Below are positions 15,690 through 24,681 of a DNA stretch of 64,000 nt, piece after piece. This DNA comes from Maribacter caenipelagi. Lineage in GTDB: Bacteria > Bacteroidota > Bacteroidia > Flavobacteriales > Flavobacteriaceae. Position numbers and translations under genes: made by a program. The DNA is taken from the NCBI RefSeq assembly GCF_004364175.1, contig NZ_SNZW01000011.1, positions 248,001 to 312,000 on the forward strand. Direction: 5' to 3'. The notes under the pieces are model-generated. The model searched no databases, was not told the origin of the DNA, and saw only the letters and a program-made list of their open reading frames with translations. The number at the start of each line of letters is the position of its first letter. Positions within the stretch are counted from its first letter, which is position 1.

Positions 15690-18035
15690 ATGGCAAAAGA
15701 GGTAAAGAAAAAAACAACGAATAGTTTTTCGAAATTCATATTATGGTTTTGGATTTTGTTTGGGTCTGGTATTGCTATCGTGGCATTAATTTTCCTATCT
15801 GCTTCTTGGGGACTTTTTGGTGAATTGCCTTCTTATGAGTATTTAGAAAATCCGCAGACCAATTTAGCCTCACAAATTATCTCTTCTGATGGTAATTTGT
15901 TGGGTAAGTTCTATTTAGATGATAATCGTACCGATGTAAAGTTTGAAGAATTGCCAGATAATTTGGTAAATGCATTAATCGCGACAGAAGATGCTCGTTT
16001 TAAAGATCATTCCGGTATCGATGCCCGAGGTACGGTTAGGGCTTTTGCATATTTAGGCAGTAAAGGTGGTGCCAGTACCATTTCGCAGCAGTTGGCTCGT
16101 CAGCTTTTTGTAGGTGTGCGATCTAGAAGTAAGTTCGATGCTGTAAAACAAAAAATTAAAGAGTGGGTTCTGGCTATAAGACTTGAACGTAGTTATACCA
16201 AAGAAGAAATCATTAGTATGTATTTCAATATTTATGATTTTGGTAATAATGCTGATGGTATTCGTTCTGCTGCTCGTATTTATTTCGGTAAAGAGCCAAA
16301 AGACCTTAAAATTGAAGAGTCTGCCATGTTGGTAGGTATGTTCAAAAACTCATCACTTTTTAACCCAATGAGAAGGGAAGAAATGGTTAAAGACCGAAGA
16401 GATGTAGTTCTATCACAAATGGCTAAATATGAATATATCTCTGAAGTAGAGAAAGATTCACTACAGGCTATGAAAATGGATATCAATTATAATCCAGAAA
16501 CGCATAGTGTAGGTTTGGCTACTTATTTTAGAATGTATTTGCAACGTTTTATGAAAGATTGGATTAACAAGAATCCGAAACCCGCTATTGGTGATGAATC
16601 TGATCGATATAATCTGTATTTAGACGGACTCAAAATCTACACGACCATTGACTCTAAAATGCAAGCAAATGCAGAAGAGGCAGTTAATGAACATATGACG
16701 AAATTACAAGCGGAGTTCTTTCATCAGAATACGCCAGATAGAAATAAAACAGCTCCTTTCTTAGATATTACTCCAGAGGAAACGAAGGGTATTATGGAAC
16801 GTGCTATGAAGAATTCTGATCGTTGGAAAATTATGAAAAGCGCTGGTAAATCTGAAAAAGAAATTCGCGAGTCTTTTGATAAGAAGACCGAAATGACTGT
16901 TTTTGATTGGAAAAGCCCGACTAAAGAAAAAGATACTATTCTTACACCGAGAGATTCTATTCGTTATTACAAAGCTTTTTTAAGAACGGCAATGATGTCT
17001 ATGGAGCCACAAACTGGTCATGTTAAAGCATGGGTAGGTGGTATCAATTACAAGCATTTTCAGTACGACAATGTTATTCAAGGTGCAAGACAAGCAGGTT
17101 CGACTTTTAAACCTTTTGTCTATGCAGCTGCAATAGATCAATTACGATTATCACCTTGCGAAACTCGCCCAGATACGCAATACTGTATTGAAGCAGGTAA
17201 GCATGGTAATATGGAGCCATGGTGCCCAAGAAATTCTAATCTTAAATATTCAGGTAATAGCTACACCTTGAAAAAAGCATTAGCAAATTCTGTAAATACA
17301 GTTACAGCTCAATTAATAGATGAGGTAGGTCCGAAATCCGTGGTTAGTATGGTGCGTAATTTAGGCTTGAGCGGAGATATTCTAGAAGTACCTTCAATAG
17401 CGTTAGGTACTGTAGATGTTAATGTATATGAAATGGTTGGGGCATACGGTGCTTTTGCCAACCAAGGGGTGTATGTGAAACCAGTAATGGTAACTCGTAT
17501 TGAAAATAAGGATGGTACGGTTTTATATGAATACGTTCCTGAAACTAAAGATGTGCTGAGTAAAGATGTTTCGTACGCTATTTTAGATTTAATGAAAGGT
17601 GTTACCCAAGGTGGTTCAGGTACGCGTTTACGTACTACAGGTTATAATAAGTGGAGACCAGAGTATGACGAGATTATTACAGGGTATCCTTATAAATTAA
17701 CTAATCCAATAGCAGGTAAAACCGGTACTACACAAAATAATAGTGATGGTTGGTTTATGGGTATGGTTCCTAATTTAGTTACCGGTGTTTGGGTTGGTGG
17801 CGAAGAAAGAGCTGTTCATTTTAAAAGTATTACTTACGGTCAAGGTGCTTCAATGGCGCTGCCTATTTGGGGCTTGTATATGACCAAGAATTATGCTGAT
17901 GAGGAGCTAGGTATTTCTAAAGAAGATTTTGAGAAGCCAAGTGATATGTCGATCGAAATAAATTGCGATGAGTTTGCAGCCGATATTAAAGAAGATAATG
18001 ACATCGAAGATGATTTGGAAGATTTAGATTTCTAA
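15690..18035 (+). CDS. mrcA: bifunctional class A penicillin-binding protein (PBP1A)
   Basis: This enzyme polymerises glycan strands and crosslinks peptides in the periplasm. The 781 residues show a transmembrane anchor (about 18-40), a GT51 glycosyltransferase domain (about 60-240; catalytic Glu100 in TEDARFKDH) and a transpeptidase domain (about 430-740; Ser471-x-x-Lys474 in STFKPF, SVN about 530, and KTGTT from Lys677). The C-terminus is acidic (DNDIEDDLEDLDF). It follows gldH by 3 bases and ends at a strong terminator. Confidence 0.96.
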   Translation: MAKEVKKKTTNSFSKFILWFWILFGSGIAIVALIFLSASWGLFGELPSYEYLENPQTNLASQIISSDGNLLGKFYLDDNRTDVKFEELPDNLVNALIATEDARFKDHSGIDARGTVRAFAYLGSKGGASTISQQLARQLFVGVRSRSKFDAVKQKIKEWVLAIRLERSYTKEEIISMYFNIYDFGNNADGIRSAARIYFGKEPKDLKIEESAMLVGMFKNSSLFNPMRREEMVKDRRDVVLSQMAKYEYISEVEKDSLQAMKMDINYNPETHSVGLATYFRMYLQRFMKDWINKNPKPAIGDESDRYNLYLDGLKIYTTIDSKMQANAEEAVNEHMTKLQAEFFHQNTPDRNKTAPFLDITPEETKGIMERAMKNSDRWKIMKSAGKSEKEIRESFDKKTEMTVFDWKSPTKEKDTILTPRDSIRYYKAFLRTAMMSMEPQTGHVKAWVGGINYKHFQYDNVIQGARQAGSTFKPFVYAAAIDQLRLSPCETRPDTQYCIEAGKHGNMEPWCPRNSNLKYSGNSYTLKKALANSVNTVTAQLIDEVGPKSVVSMVRNLGLSGDILEVPSIALGTVDVNVYEMVGAYGAFANQGVYVKPVMVTRIENKDGTVLYEYVPETKDVLSKDVSYAILDLMKGVTQGGSGTRLRTTGYNKWRPEYDEIITGYPYKLTNPIAGKTGTTQNNSDGWFMGMVPNLVTGVWVGGEERAVHFKSITYGQGASMALPIWGLYMTKNYADEELGISKEDFEKPSDMSIEINCDEFAADIKEDNDIEDDLEDLDF

Positions 18036-18055
18036 AATATTTTATAGTTTTTATG

Positions 18056-18088
18056 AAAAGGTCTTGGTGTAAACCAAGACCTTTTTTT
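18056..18088 (+). terminator. terminator of the ricT-gldH-PBP operon
   Basis: A perfect 12-bp stem (18056-18067 with 18074-18085), 6-base loop and a run of seven Ts. Confidence 0.92.
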
Positions 18089-18138
18089 ATTTAATCCATT
18101 TTTAATCGGTATTTTAGTGACTAGATAATTTAATAAAA

Positions 18139-18837
18139 ATGATTCGTAAAACAGTAGCAAACGTAACTGATGCATTAGCAGGAGTAAAAGATGGAATGAC
18201 CTTTATGTTAGGGGGATTCGGACTTTGTGGTATACCAGAAAATGCGATAAGTGAATTGGTCAAATTAGGTGTAAAAGATATCACTTGTATTTCTAATAAT
18301 GCAGGGGTTGATGATTTTGGCTTGGGATTATTGTTGCAGCAACATCAAATTAAAAAAATGATCTCTTCTTATGTAGGCGAGAATGATGAATTTGAACGGC
18401 AGATGTTAAGTGGAGAGTTAGAAGTTGAATTAACACCGCAAGGTACACTAGCTGAAAAATGTAGAGCCGCACAAGCTGGTTTCCCTGCCTTTTTTACTCC
18501 GGCTGGGTATGGTACAGAAGTAGCAGAAGGAAAAGAAGTACGTGAATTCGATGGTAAAATGTACATATTAGAAGAAGCTTTCAAGGCAGATTTTGCTTTT
18601 GTAAAAGCTTGGAAAGGTGATGTTGCCGGTAATTTAATATTTAAAGGTACGGCACGAAATTTTAATCCATGTATGTGTGGTGCAGCAAAAATTACGGTAG
18701 CTGAGGTTGAAGAGTTGGTGCCTGAAGGAGAACTGGACCCCAATCAAATACATATTCCTGGAATATTCGTGCAACGTATTTTCGAAGGAAAAGATTACGA
18801 GAAAAGAATAGAACAAAGAACGGTACGTCAAAAATAA
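18139..18837 (+). CDS. scoA: 3-oxoacid CoA-transferase subunit A
   Basis: With subunit B this enzyme moves CoA from succinyl-CoA to acetoacetate or another 3-oxoacid, in ketone-body and fatty-acid use. The 232-residue subunit begins with the alpha-subunit pattern [15 protein letters not shown] and has [20 protein letters not shown] and [13 protein letters not shown]. It is followed 4 bases later by subunit B. Substrate (acetoacetate or other) is not fixed by sequence. Confidence 0.93.
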   Translation: MIRKTVANVTDALAGVKDGMTFMLGGFGLCGIPENAISELVKLGVKDITCISNNAGVDDFGLGLLLQQHQIKKMISSYVGENDEFERQMLSGELEVELTPQGTLAEKCRAAQAGFPAFFTPAGYGTEVAEGKEVREFDGKMYILEEAFKADFAFVKAWKGDVAGNLIFKGTARNFNPCMCGAAKITVAEVEELVPEGELDPNQIHIPGIFVQRIFEGKDYEKRIEQRTVRQK

Positions 18838-18841
18838 GAGC

Positions 18842-19495
18842 ATGTTAGATAAAAACGGAATTGCAAAAAGAATTGCACAAGAAGTGGAAGACGGTTATTA
18901 TGTAAACTTAGGTATTGGTATACCTACTCTGGTTGCTAATTATGTACGAGAAGATATTAGTGTAGAATTTCAAAGTGAAAACGGAATTCTTGGTATGGGT
19001 CCTTTCCCTTTTGAAGGAGAAGAAGATGCAGATTTAATCAATGCCGGTAAGCAAACTATTACGGCGCTGCCTGGTGCATCTTATTTTGACTCGGCTACTA
19101 GTTTTGCTATGATTAGAGGTAAACATGTTGATCTTACTATTTTAGGGGCTATGGAGGTTGCTGAGAACGGAGATATAGCCAATTGGAAGATTCCTGGAAA
19201 AATGGTTAAAGGTATGGGGGGTGCTATGGATCTTGTGGCATCTGCAGAGAATATCATAGTTGCTATGATGCATACCAATAGAGCAGGTGAGTCTAAACTT
19301 TTAAAGAAGTGTAGTCTGCCATTAACAGGTGTAGGTTGTGTAAAAAAGATTGTAACCAATTTGGCAGTACTTGAGGTGGTAGAAGGTGGTTTTTTGCTTT
19401 TGGAAAGAGCGCCTGGTGTAACGGTTGATGAAATTAAAACGGCAACTGAAGGTAATTTAATTATAAAAGGTGAGGTTATAGAAATGAATGTTTAA
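18842..19495 (+). CDS. scoB: 3-oxoacid CoA-transferase subunit B
   Basis: The 217-residue beta subunit carries the catalytic Glu in the SENGILGMGP motif (about residue 47) and the family segments YYVNLGIGIPTL and GGAMDLV. The ATG sits 4 bases after the scoA stop, so the two form a translationally linked pair. Cytoplasmic. No terminator is seen directly after it; the next hairpin is at 19774. Confidence 0.93.
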   Translation: MLDKNGIAKRIAQEVEDGYYVNLGIGIPTLVANYVREDISVEFQSENGILGMGPFPFEGEEDADLINAGKQTITALPGASYFDSATSFAMIRGKHVDLTILGAMEVAENGDIANWKIPGKMVKGMGGAMDLVASAENIIVAMMHTNRAGESKLLKKCSLPLTGVGCVKKIVTNLAVLEVVEGGFLLLERAPGVTVDEIKTATEGNLIIKGEVIEMNV

Positions 19496-19646
19496 TACAT
19501 GGGGGTGAATCTTCGATGAAATAAGCTTTTCATTTTTTTTCACAACAAGTTATATTCAATACACAACATTTATTGTCATTTTTGAGAAGAACAGATGTAT
19601 ATTTAGTATTCGATAAAACCCATAACCTATTAATTACTTAACCGTC

Positions 19647-19754
19647 ATGAATTCTCAAATTAACCAGACAGCAAACGAACATAAAATACAAGTATATAGA
19701 AACGACTTCTTTAGCGGATTTCTAAGGCTTACCAAAAAGTTGTTTATGTTATAA
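19647..19754 (+). CDS. possible 35-residue peptide gene
   Basis: A short frame ATG-TAA encodes MNSQINQTANEHKIQVYRND... ending in a basic, hydrophobic segment (LRLTKKLFML). It is supported by placement, not homology: it stands alone, 150 bases after scoB, and is followed 19 bases later by a strong rho-independent terminator that serves no other nearby gene except possibly scoB. The composition is polar first half, amphipathic second half. It may be a small protein or just the tail of an sRNA. Confidence 0.35.
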   Translation: MNSQINQTANEHKIQVYRNDFFSGFLRLTKKLFML

Positions 19755-19773
19755 ATTACTTTTAAAAAATTAT

Positions 19774-19808
19774 AAAGGAGCGACTTAATAAGTCGCTCCT
19801 TTTTTTTT
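19774..19808 (+). terminator. strong terminator after the 35-codon frame
   Basis: AAAGGAGCGACTT pairs with AAGTCGCTCCTTT around a 3-base loop, followed by a long T-run. Confidence 0.9.
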
Positions 19809-19926
19809 GCCTTTTTTAGGGAATTGGAATGCTAATAACCTAATCTTAAAATTTTAATCATAATGTTGATGAACTAACTTGTCTTAGTTCACCACAATTT
19901 TAATAAGTTTTACCACAAATTCTTTT

Positions 19927-19953
19927 TTGTAAGAAAAAGACTACATATATTTG
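19927..19953 (+). promoter_or_regulatory. candidate promoter of the 121-aa lipoprotein gene
   Basis: TTG (19927-19929) and a perfect -7 box TATATTTG (19946-19953) are 16 bases apart, slightly short of the usual spacing. The ATG is 50 bases downstream. Confidence 0.45.
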
Positions 19954-20003
19954 AAGTGAAATAAAAAGTGAATCCCAAATCGCTTTGAAAAACTTAACCT
20001 GAA

Positions 20004-20369
20004 ATGAATTATATATTTAGTTGCCTAATCTTGTTGGTACTTGTTGCCTCTTGTTCAAAAATAGAAGAAAATAACGATCCTATAATTGGTATTTGGAGCC
20101 ATACAGTTAAAACCGCTACCAATACGAATAAAATGGTTGTTGATAATGAAGAATGGATCTTTAATGATGTTTATTTAGGTCGCTTTCATGGCTATAAAGG
20201 TGGTCAAGTGGTATATCTGACAGATTTTAACTGGAGTGTTAATGGTGATGTGTATATAGTTAGCTACCCAGGTACAGATTTCCCCGATGATTTCGTAAGG
20301 ATGCAAGAGACAGATGAAGGAACCATTCTTATGAGAACAGAAGGTAAGTTATTTGCTGAAAAACAATAA
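20004..20369 (+). CDS. small lipocalin-like lipoprotein
   Basis: The 121-residue protein has a signal and lipobox LVASCSK (Cys about 17). The mature part begins with DPIIGIWSH, the 'GxW' start common to lipocalin-like domains, and then has alternating strands rich in aromatic residues. It is therefore probably a small beta-barrel lipoprotein of the envelope; ligand unknown. Own promoter box and own terminator make it a single-gene transcript. Confidence 0.65.
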   Translation: MNYIFSCLILLVLVASCSKIEENNDPIIGIWSHTVKTATNTNKMVVDNEEWIFNDVYLGRFHGYKGGQVVYLTDFNWSVNGDVYIVSYPGTDFPDDFVRMQETDEGTILMRTEGKLFAEKQ

Positions 20370-20474
20370 AAGTTCGCAATTGAAAAATGCCCACGAACTG
20401 ATGTATGTGACAAACACGTATTATTAGGAACAGAAAAGTTACCAAATCAACCATTTTATAAAATTTCCCCCGGT

Positions 20475-20503
20475 AAGGAGCAAAGTAATTTGCTCCTTTT
20501 TTT
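20475..20503 (+). terminator. terminator between the lipoprotein and GNAT genes
   Basis: AAGGAGCAAA and TTTGCTCCTT form a perfect 10-bp stem with a GTAA loop and a run of Ts. It ends 11 bases before the GNAT start codon. Confidence 0.88.
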
Positions 20504-20514
20504 ATTTTAGGGGT

Positions 20515-21039
20515 ATGGAACTTACTTATACACTTTGTGCGTTGAACGAACTTGAACAATTAAGGTCAATTTCAGAACAAACTTTTGTTACCGCCTTTGC
20601 AAAAGATAATGACCCCGAAGATTTCAAAATCTACATTAAAAAAGCTTTTGCACTAGAAACCATTAAAGCAGAACTGCTTAACCCTAATAGTGATTTTTAC
20701 TGTGTATATTCTAAAAATGAAATTGTGGGATACTTTAAGCTAAATGTAAAAGACGCACAGTCTGAACTAAAGCAAGATGATAGTATTGAATTAGAGCGTA
20801 TATATGTATTACATAAACATCAAGGTTTAGGTTTAGGGGAACAATTTCTTCATCATATTAAAACTATTGCTCAAGAACGGAACAAGAAAACATTATGGTT
20901 AGGTGTGTGGCAAGAGAATAAACGCGCCATAAAATTCTATGAACGCCACGGATTCCAAAAATTTGATACGCACCCCTATTATATAGGCTCAGATGAACAG
21001 ACAGATTGGTTAATGCGTTTCAATTTAAGTACCTTGTAA
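20515..21039 (+). CDS. GNAT-family N-acetyltransferase
   Basis: The 174-residue protein has the GNAT acetyl-CoA site LERIYVLHKHQGLGLGEQFL (motif A, with QGLGLG at about 103-108) and motif B (TLWLGVWQENKRAIKFYERHGF). It should acetylate an amine; substrate unknown. The start ATG comes 4 bases after TATTTTAG, a near -7 box formed by the T-run of the preceding terminator, so the mRNA may be leaderless. The next gene follows by 16 bases. Confidence 0.88.
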   Translation: MELTYTLCALNELEQLRSISEQTFVTAFAKDNDPEDFKIYIKKAFALETIKAELLNPNSDFYCVYSKNEIVGYFKLNVKDAQSELKQDDSIELERIYVLHKHQGLGLGEQFLHHIKTIAQERNKKTLWLGVWQENKRAIKFYERHGFQKFDTHPYYIGSDEQTDWLMRFNLSTL

Positions 21040-21055
21040 CTTCTAACTAATTTTC

Positions 21056-22204
21056 ATGAAACCACACTTTATCACCTTCATTGCGCTTTTGGGTTTTTTA
21101 AATCTGCACGGGCAAGAGTATTATTTTCCAGAAAAAAATGCAGATTGGGAGCAAAAATCTCCTAACATCTTAAAAATAAATGACGCTAAACTAAAGCAAG
21201 CTGTAGATTTTGCAGAAGCTAATGAATATTCTGGTTCTAGAGATTTGCGTATTGCTATTGTAAAAGGTTTTGAAAAAGAACCGTTTCATAAAATATTAGG
21301 TCCTACTAAGAAACGTGGCGGTCCGGCAGGCATGATTCTTAAGAATGGATATGTGGTTGCTCAATGGGGAGATACCAAAAGAGTTGATATGACTTTCAGT
21401 GTCACCAAGAGTTTTTTGAGTACTATTGCTGGTCTTGCTGAAGATGAAAAGCTTATTGCCGACACTAAGAATTTAGTTGGAAATTATATTTAGGATGGTA
21501 CTTTTGATGGTGCACATAATGCAAAAATTACTTGGGAACATTTATTACAACAGAACTCCGCTTGGTCTGGTGAACTTTGGGGCGGTAAAGATTGGGCCGA
21601 TCGACCACCCAGTGAAGGTGGTATTGATGATTGGAAGTTGGCACAACCTAAAGAACCTGGTACCGTAATGGAATATAATGATGTGCGTGTAAATGTGCTC
21701 GCATATTCACTTACACATGTGTGGCGTAAACCAATGCCATTGGTCTTAAAAGAGAAAATCATGGATAAAATCGACGCATCTTCTACATGGCGTTGGTTTG
21801 GATATGATGATGCTTGGACTGAAATTGACGGACTTCAAATGAAATCCGTTACGGGTGGCGGACACTCGGGTGCAGGAATATTCATTAGTGCAGAAGACAT
21901 GGCTCGCTTTGGAATGTTATTTTTAAACAATGGTAAATGGAAGAATGAACAATTGATTTCAGAAAACTGGATAAAGAAAGCTACAACACCTTCAGGCCCA
22001 AACGTGAACTATGGCTATATGTGGTGGCTGAATAAAAAGGGTGCTAGACATTGGGAAGGACTATCAGAAAATATCTATTACGCTGCCGGTTTTGGCGGTA
22101 ATTTTATTGTCATAGATAAAGAGAATGATGTAGTTGTAGTAACCCGTTGGTTAGAACCGAGTAAAATTGGTGAGTTTATGTCTAAAGTAAATTCGGCCTT
22201 CTAG
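21056..22204 (+). pseudogene. serine hydrolase (beta-lactamase family) interrupted by in-frame TAG
   Basis: Reading one frame through gives a secreted serine hydrolase of about 381 residues: signal peptide (MKPHFITFIALLGFLNLHGQ), the nucleophile motif SVTK in FSVTKSF about residue 124, ITWEHLLQQ, then MEYND, and a C-terminal AAGFGGNFIVI segment, as in class C beta-lactamase-like esterases. Codon 146 (21491-21493) is TAG, after VGNYI and before DGTFDG. No frameshift is needed; both sides match the family. Neither half alone would hold a full active site. It is a recent nonsense mutation, a sequencing error or, less likely, read-through. Trp (TGG), Gln (CAG) or Tyr are one change away. Confidence 0.85.
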
Positions 22205-22214
22205 AAAGTAGGTA

Positions 22215-23372
22215 CTAGAGTTTACATAGAATTTCAACCGCTTTCTCTAAGGTTTCCTGTTTTTTGGCAAAACAGAATCTTAACATATAATCATTTCTAT
22301 TATCGACATTGAACGATGATATCGGTATAGAGGCTATTCCGTTTTCGGTAATTAATCGCTTTCCGATAGCTTCATCTTCTTCATTTGAAATATTGGTATA
22401 ATCCAATAGTTGAAAATAAGTGCCTTGGGATGGTTTAAACTTAAATTTGGACGAATTTATTCCCTCAACGAAGAAATCTCGTTTTTGCTGATAAAAATTG
22501 TTCAAATCTAGATAATGTGATGGATTTTTTAAATAAATAGCCAATGCCCGTTGCACCGGATGGTCTACACAGAAAACAGCAAATTGATGTACTTTTCTAA
22601 ATTCAGCCATCAATTCAGCTGGGGCAGCACAATAGCCCATTTTCCAACCGGTTACATGAAATGTTTTTCCGAACGATGCACAAATAAAACTTCTACTCGC
22701 TAAATCTGAAAATCGAGAGGCGCTTTCATGCACCTGTCCGTCAAAAATGATATGCTCGTAAACCTCATCGCTTATCAGAATTATATTGGTAGGCTTTAAT
22801 ATCGACTCCAAGTGCTGCATATCCCATTTGGTTAATATAGTTCCGCTGGGGTTATGAGGCGTATTTATAATCACCATTTTAGTTTTATCGGTAATCTTAC
22901 TGCGAAAAAGCTCCCAATCAATTTTATAATTTGGTGCATCTAATTGTACAAAAACTGGTTTGCCTCCATTTAATATGATTGCAGGCTCATAACAGTCGTA
23001 TGCAGGTTTAATAACAATTACCTCGTCACCATTGCCAACAAAGGCTGTAATAGCGGTAAAAATAGCTTGTGTGGCACCAACAGTCACTGTTATTTCACTT
23101 TCAGGATTATACTGGCGGTTGTGTAGTGTTTCTATCTTTTCTGATATGGCTTCTCTAAGTCCATAATAGCCTTGCATGGGCGCATATTGGTTGTAACCGA
23201 TGTTTATCGCCTCGCTTACCAATGACTTTAATTTTTTATCAGCTTTAAAATTTGGAAAACCTTGAGATAGATCAATAGCCTTATGTTTACGAGCAAGATT
23301 GCCAACGGTTGTAAAAACGGTGGTCTTTACATCGGGTAATTTAGAGTCTATTGTATGTGGTGTATAATCCAT
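22215..23372 (-). CDS. methionine-type aminotransferase (class I/II, PLP)
   Basis: The 385-residue protein is a fold-type I aminotransferase resembling the methionine/kynurenine aminotransferases (YbdL/MetAT). It carries KAIDLSQGFPNF, NTPHNPSG, the substrate-binding region and the PLP lysine in SFGKTFHVTGWK. I chose the ATG at 23370-23372 (MDYTPH); a longer frame would start inside the terminator of the upstream gene. Likely role: last step of methionine salvage (KMTB to methionine) or glutamine-linked transamination. The stop is 10 bases from the end of the convergent pseudogene. Confidence 0.9.
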   Translation of the reverse strand: MDYTPHTIDSKLPDVKTTVFTTVGNLARKHKAIDLSQGFPNFKADKKLKSLVSEAINIGYNQYAPMQGYYGLREAISEKIETLHNRQYNPESEITVTVGATQAIFTAITAFVGNGDEVIVIKPAYDCYEPAIILNGGKPVFVQLDAPNYKIDWELFRSKITDKTKMVIINTPHNPSGTILTKWDMQHLESILKPTNIILISDEVYEHIIFDGQVHESASRFSDLASRSFICASFGKTFHVTGWKMGYCAAPAELMAEFRKVHQFAVFCVDHPVQRALAIYLKNPSHYLDLNNFYQQKRDFFVEGINSSKFKFKPSQGTYFQLLDYTNISNEEDEAIGKRLITENGIASIPISSFNVDNRNDYMLRFCFAKKQETLEKAVEILCKL

Positions 23373-23405
23373 AGTAGTAAATGTATGAATTTTAAATACG
23401 GTCAT

Positions 23406-23435
23406 AAAAAAAGCCCAACCAATTTGGTTGGGCTT
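23406..23435 (-). terminator. terminator of the DJ-1/PfpI gene
   Basis: AAGCCCAACCA and TGGTTGGGCTT form a perfect 11-bp stem with a 3-base loop and, on the minus strand, a run of Ts. It lies 20 bases after the stop at 23456. Confidence 0.88.
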
Positions 23436-23455
23436 CCTAATTCTGTTAAACTGAA

Positions 23456-24001
23456 TTATGCGTGTTGCATTTCGTGCTTTCCTTCTTTTATTTCCTCAAT
23501 TAATTTGGAATTAAAAGCAGGTAAATCATCTGGATTTCTACTTGTTACAAATCCTTCGTCAACCACCACTTCTTGGTCTACCCAATTGGCTCCTGCATTT
23601 ACTAAATCATCTTTGATGGAATTAAATGAAGTCATTTTTCTTCCTTTAACCACCCCGGCACTAATCAATGTCCATGGTGCATGGCAAATTGCAGCTACCG
23701 GCTTTTTCAATTTAAAAAAGTCACGTACAAAATCTAATGCTGTTTCTTCTCTTCTTAATAAATCTGGATTAATTACTCCGCCTGGTAGAACCAAAGCATA
23801 ATAATCTTCAGCCTTTACTTCGTTCAAGTTTTTATCTACTGTGTAACTATTAGACCAATTACCATTTGCCCAACCTTTTATTTCACCTTTTTCTAAACTT
23901 ACAATGTCTACGTTAAAGCCTTCTTTCTCCATGGCTTTTTTTGGAGATTTTAATTCACTTTCTTCAAATCCATTAGTAGCTAATATTGCTATCCTCTTCA
24001 T
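23456..24001 (-). CDS. DJ-1/PfpI family protein (type 1 glutamine amidotransferase-like)
   Basis: The 181-residue protein has the DJ-1/PfpI layout with Glu14 (FEESE), Cys106-His107 in AAICHAPW (nucleophile elbow) and VVDEGFVTSRNPDDLPAF near the end. It is closest to the YhbO/PfpI stress proteins, described as proteases or glyoxalase/deglycase-like enzymes; activity here is not certain. Cytoplasmic. It stands alone, with its own terminator. A purine-rich AAAGGAGG sequence lies upstream on the plus strand and is not relevant to this gene. Confidence 0.9.
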   Translation of the reverse strand: MKRIAILATNGFEESELKSPKKAMEKEGFNVDIVSLEKGEIKGWANGNWSNSYTVDKNLNEVKAEDYYALVLPGGVINPDLLRREETALDFVRDFFKLKKPVAAICHAPWTLISAGVVKGRKMTSFNSIKDDLVNAGANWVDQEVVVDEGFVTSRNPDDLPAFNSKLIEEIKEGKHEMQHA

Positions 24002-24132
24002 AATATATAGTTTTTAACGATTAATAATTTCTTTAATACTAAGTTATACATCAAAGGAGGTAATGTCCGTTAAAGCCTTATTAATAAAGGAACGACAAGG
24101 GTTAAACATTTATTAAATGAACTTTATAAAAT

Positions 24133-24615
24133 TCATTTTGCGCTCATTTGCACGGTATTTAAATGCTCTATCGTTTTCTCTATACACTCATTAAGATTTT
24201 TTTTGACTTCAGTTTCCCAAAATCTGAAAATGGTATAACCCAAAGAAGTGAGTTCTTGATTCACCTCAAGATCACGTTGCATATTGCGCTCTATTTTTGC
24301 AATCCAAAATTCTCTATTCGTTTTCACTTTTGGTTTTCGTTCCTCCCAATTTTTTCCATGCCAGTATTCACCATCTATGAATATGACCGTTTTGTATTTG
24401 GGTAGGGCAATGTCTGGTTTGCCAATTAGTTTTTTGTAATCTATACGGTAACGATATCCAGCAGCGTATAATGCTTTTCTAAAGGCAAGTTCCGGTTTGG
24501 TATTCTTTCCTTTTATTTTGCTCATTATTTTAGAGCGTTTAGGTGTAGTATAGAATCCAGATGCTTCGTTGAACCTTGGTACTTTAATTCTTTCTATGGT
24601 GTAGTCTTTAGACAT
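24133..24615 (-). CDS. vsr: very short patch repair endonuclease (Vsr-like), orphan
   Basis: Vsr nicks DNA at T:G mismatches from deaminated 5-methylcytosine. The 160-residue protein shows the family core: TPKRSKIMSKIKGKNTKPE, PDIALP (Asp68, catalytic), VIFIDGEYWHG (81-87), FWIAKIERNMQRD and FRFWETEV. The Cys residues of the E. coli zinc site are missing: GEYWHGKNWEERK replaces the usual CFWHGC...C pattern. No cytosine methyltransferase gene lies nearby, which is unusual as vsr normally sits beside dcm. It may be a remnant of a lost restriction-modification island or act on methylation encoded elsewhere. It is downstream of the sdh terminator. Confidence 0.85.
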   Translation of the reverse strand: MSKDYTIERIKVPRFNEASGFYTTPKRSKIMSKIKGKNTKPELAFRKALYAAGYRYRIDYKKLIGKPDIALPKYKTVIFIDGEYWHGKNWEERKPKVKTNREFWIAKIERNMQRDLEVNQELTSLGYTIFRFWETEVKKNLNECIEKTIEHLNTVQMSAK

Positions 24616-24626
24616 ATCTTAAAAAT

Positions 24627-24660
24627 AAAAAATCCCGAGCCTTTACGGTCGGGATTTTTT
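24627..24660 (-). terminator. terminator of the sdh operon (bidirectional)
   Basis: AAAAAATCCCGA (24627-24638) and TCGGGATTTTTT (24649-24660) form a perfect 12-bp stem with a 10-base loop and T-runs on both strands. It separates sdhB from vsr. Confidence 0.9.
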
Positions 24661-24681
24661 AAAACTTTATGATGGTTAAGC

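Larger units (their letters stand above)
19496..20003. other. intergenic region after scoB
   Basis: This 508-base stretch holds a possible 35-codon gene (19647-19754), a strong terminator (19774-19808), and a near-consensus promoter for the following lipoprotein gene. The rest is AT-rich with no other feature I can support. Confidence 0.5.

Noticed and set aside
21477..21668. 63-codon frame spanning the TAG in the serine hydrolase
   Set aside because: It is in another frame; the hydrolase continues in its original frame past the stop, so no frameshift rescue is needed.
23355..23801. 148-codon frame opposite the DJ-1/PfpI gene
   Set aside because: It overlaps a conserved protein and the terminator at 23406-23435.
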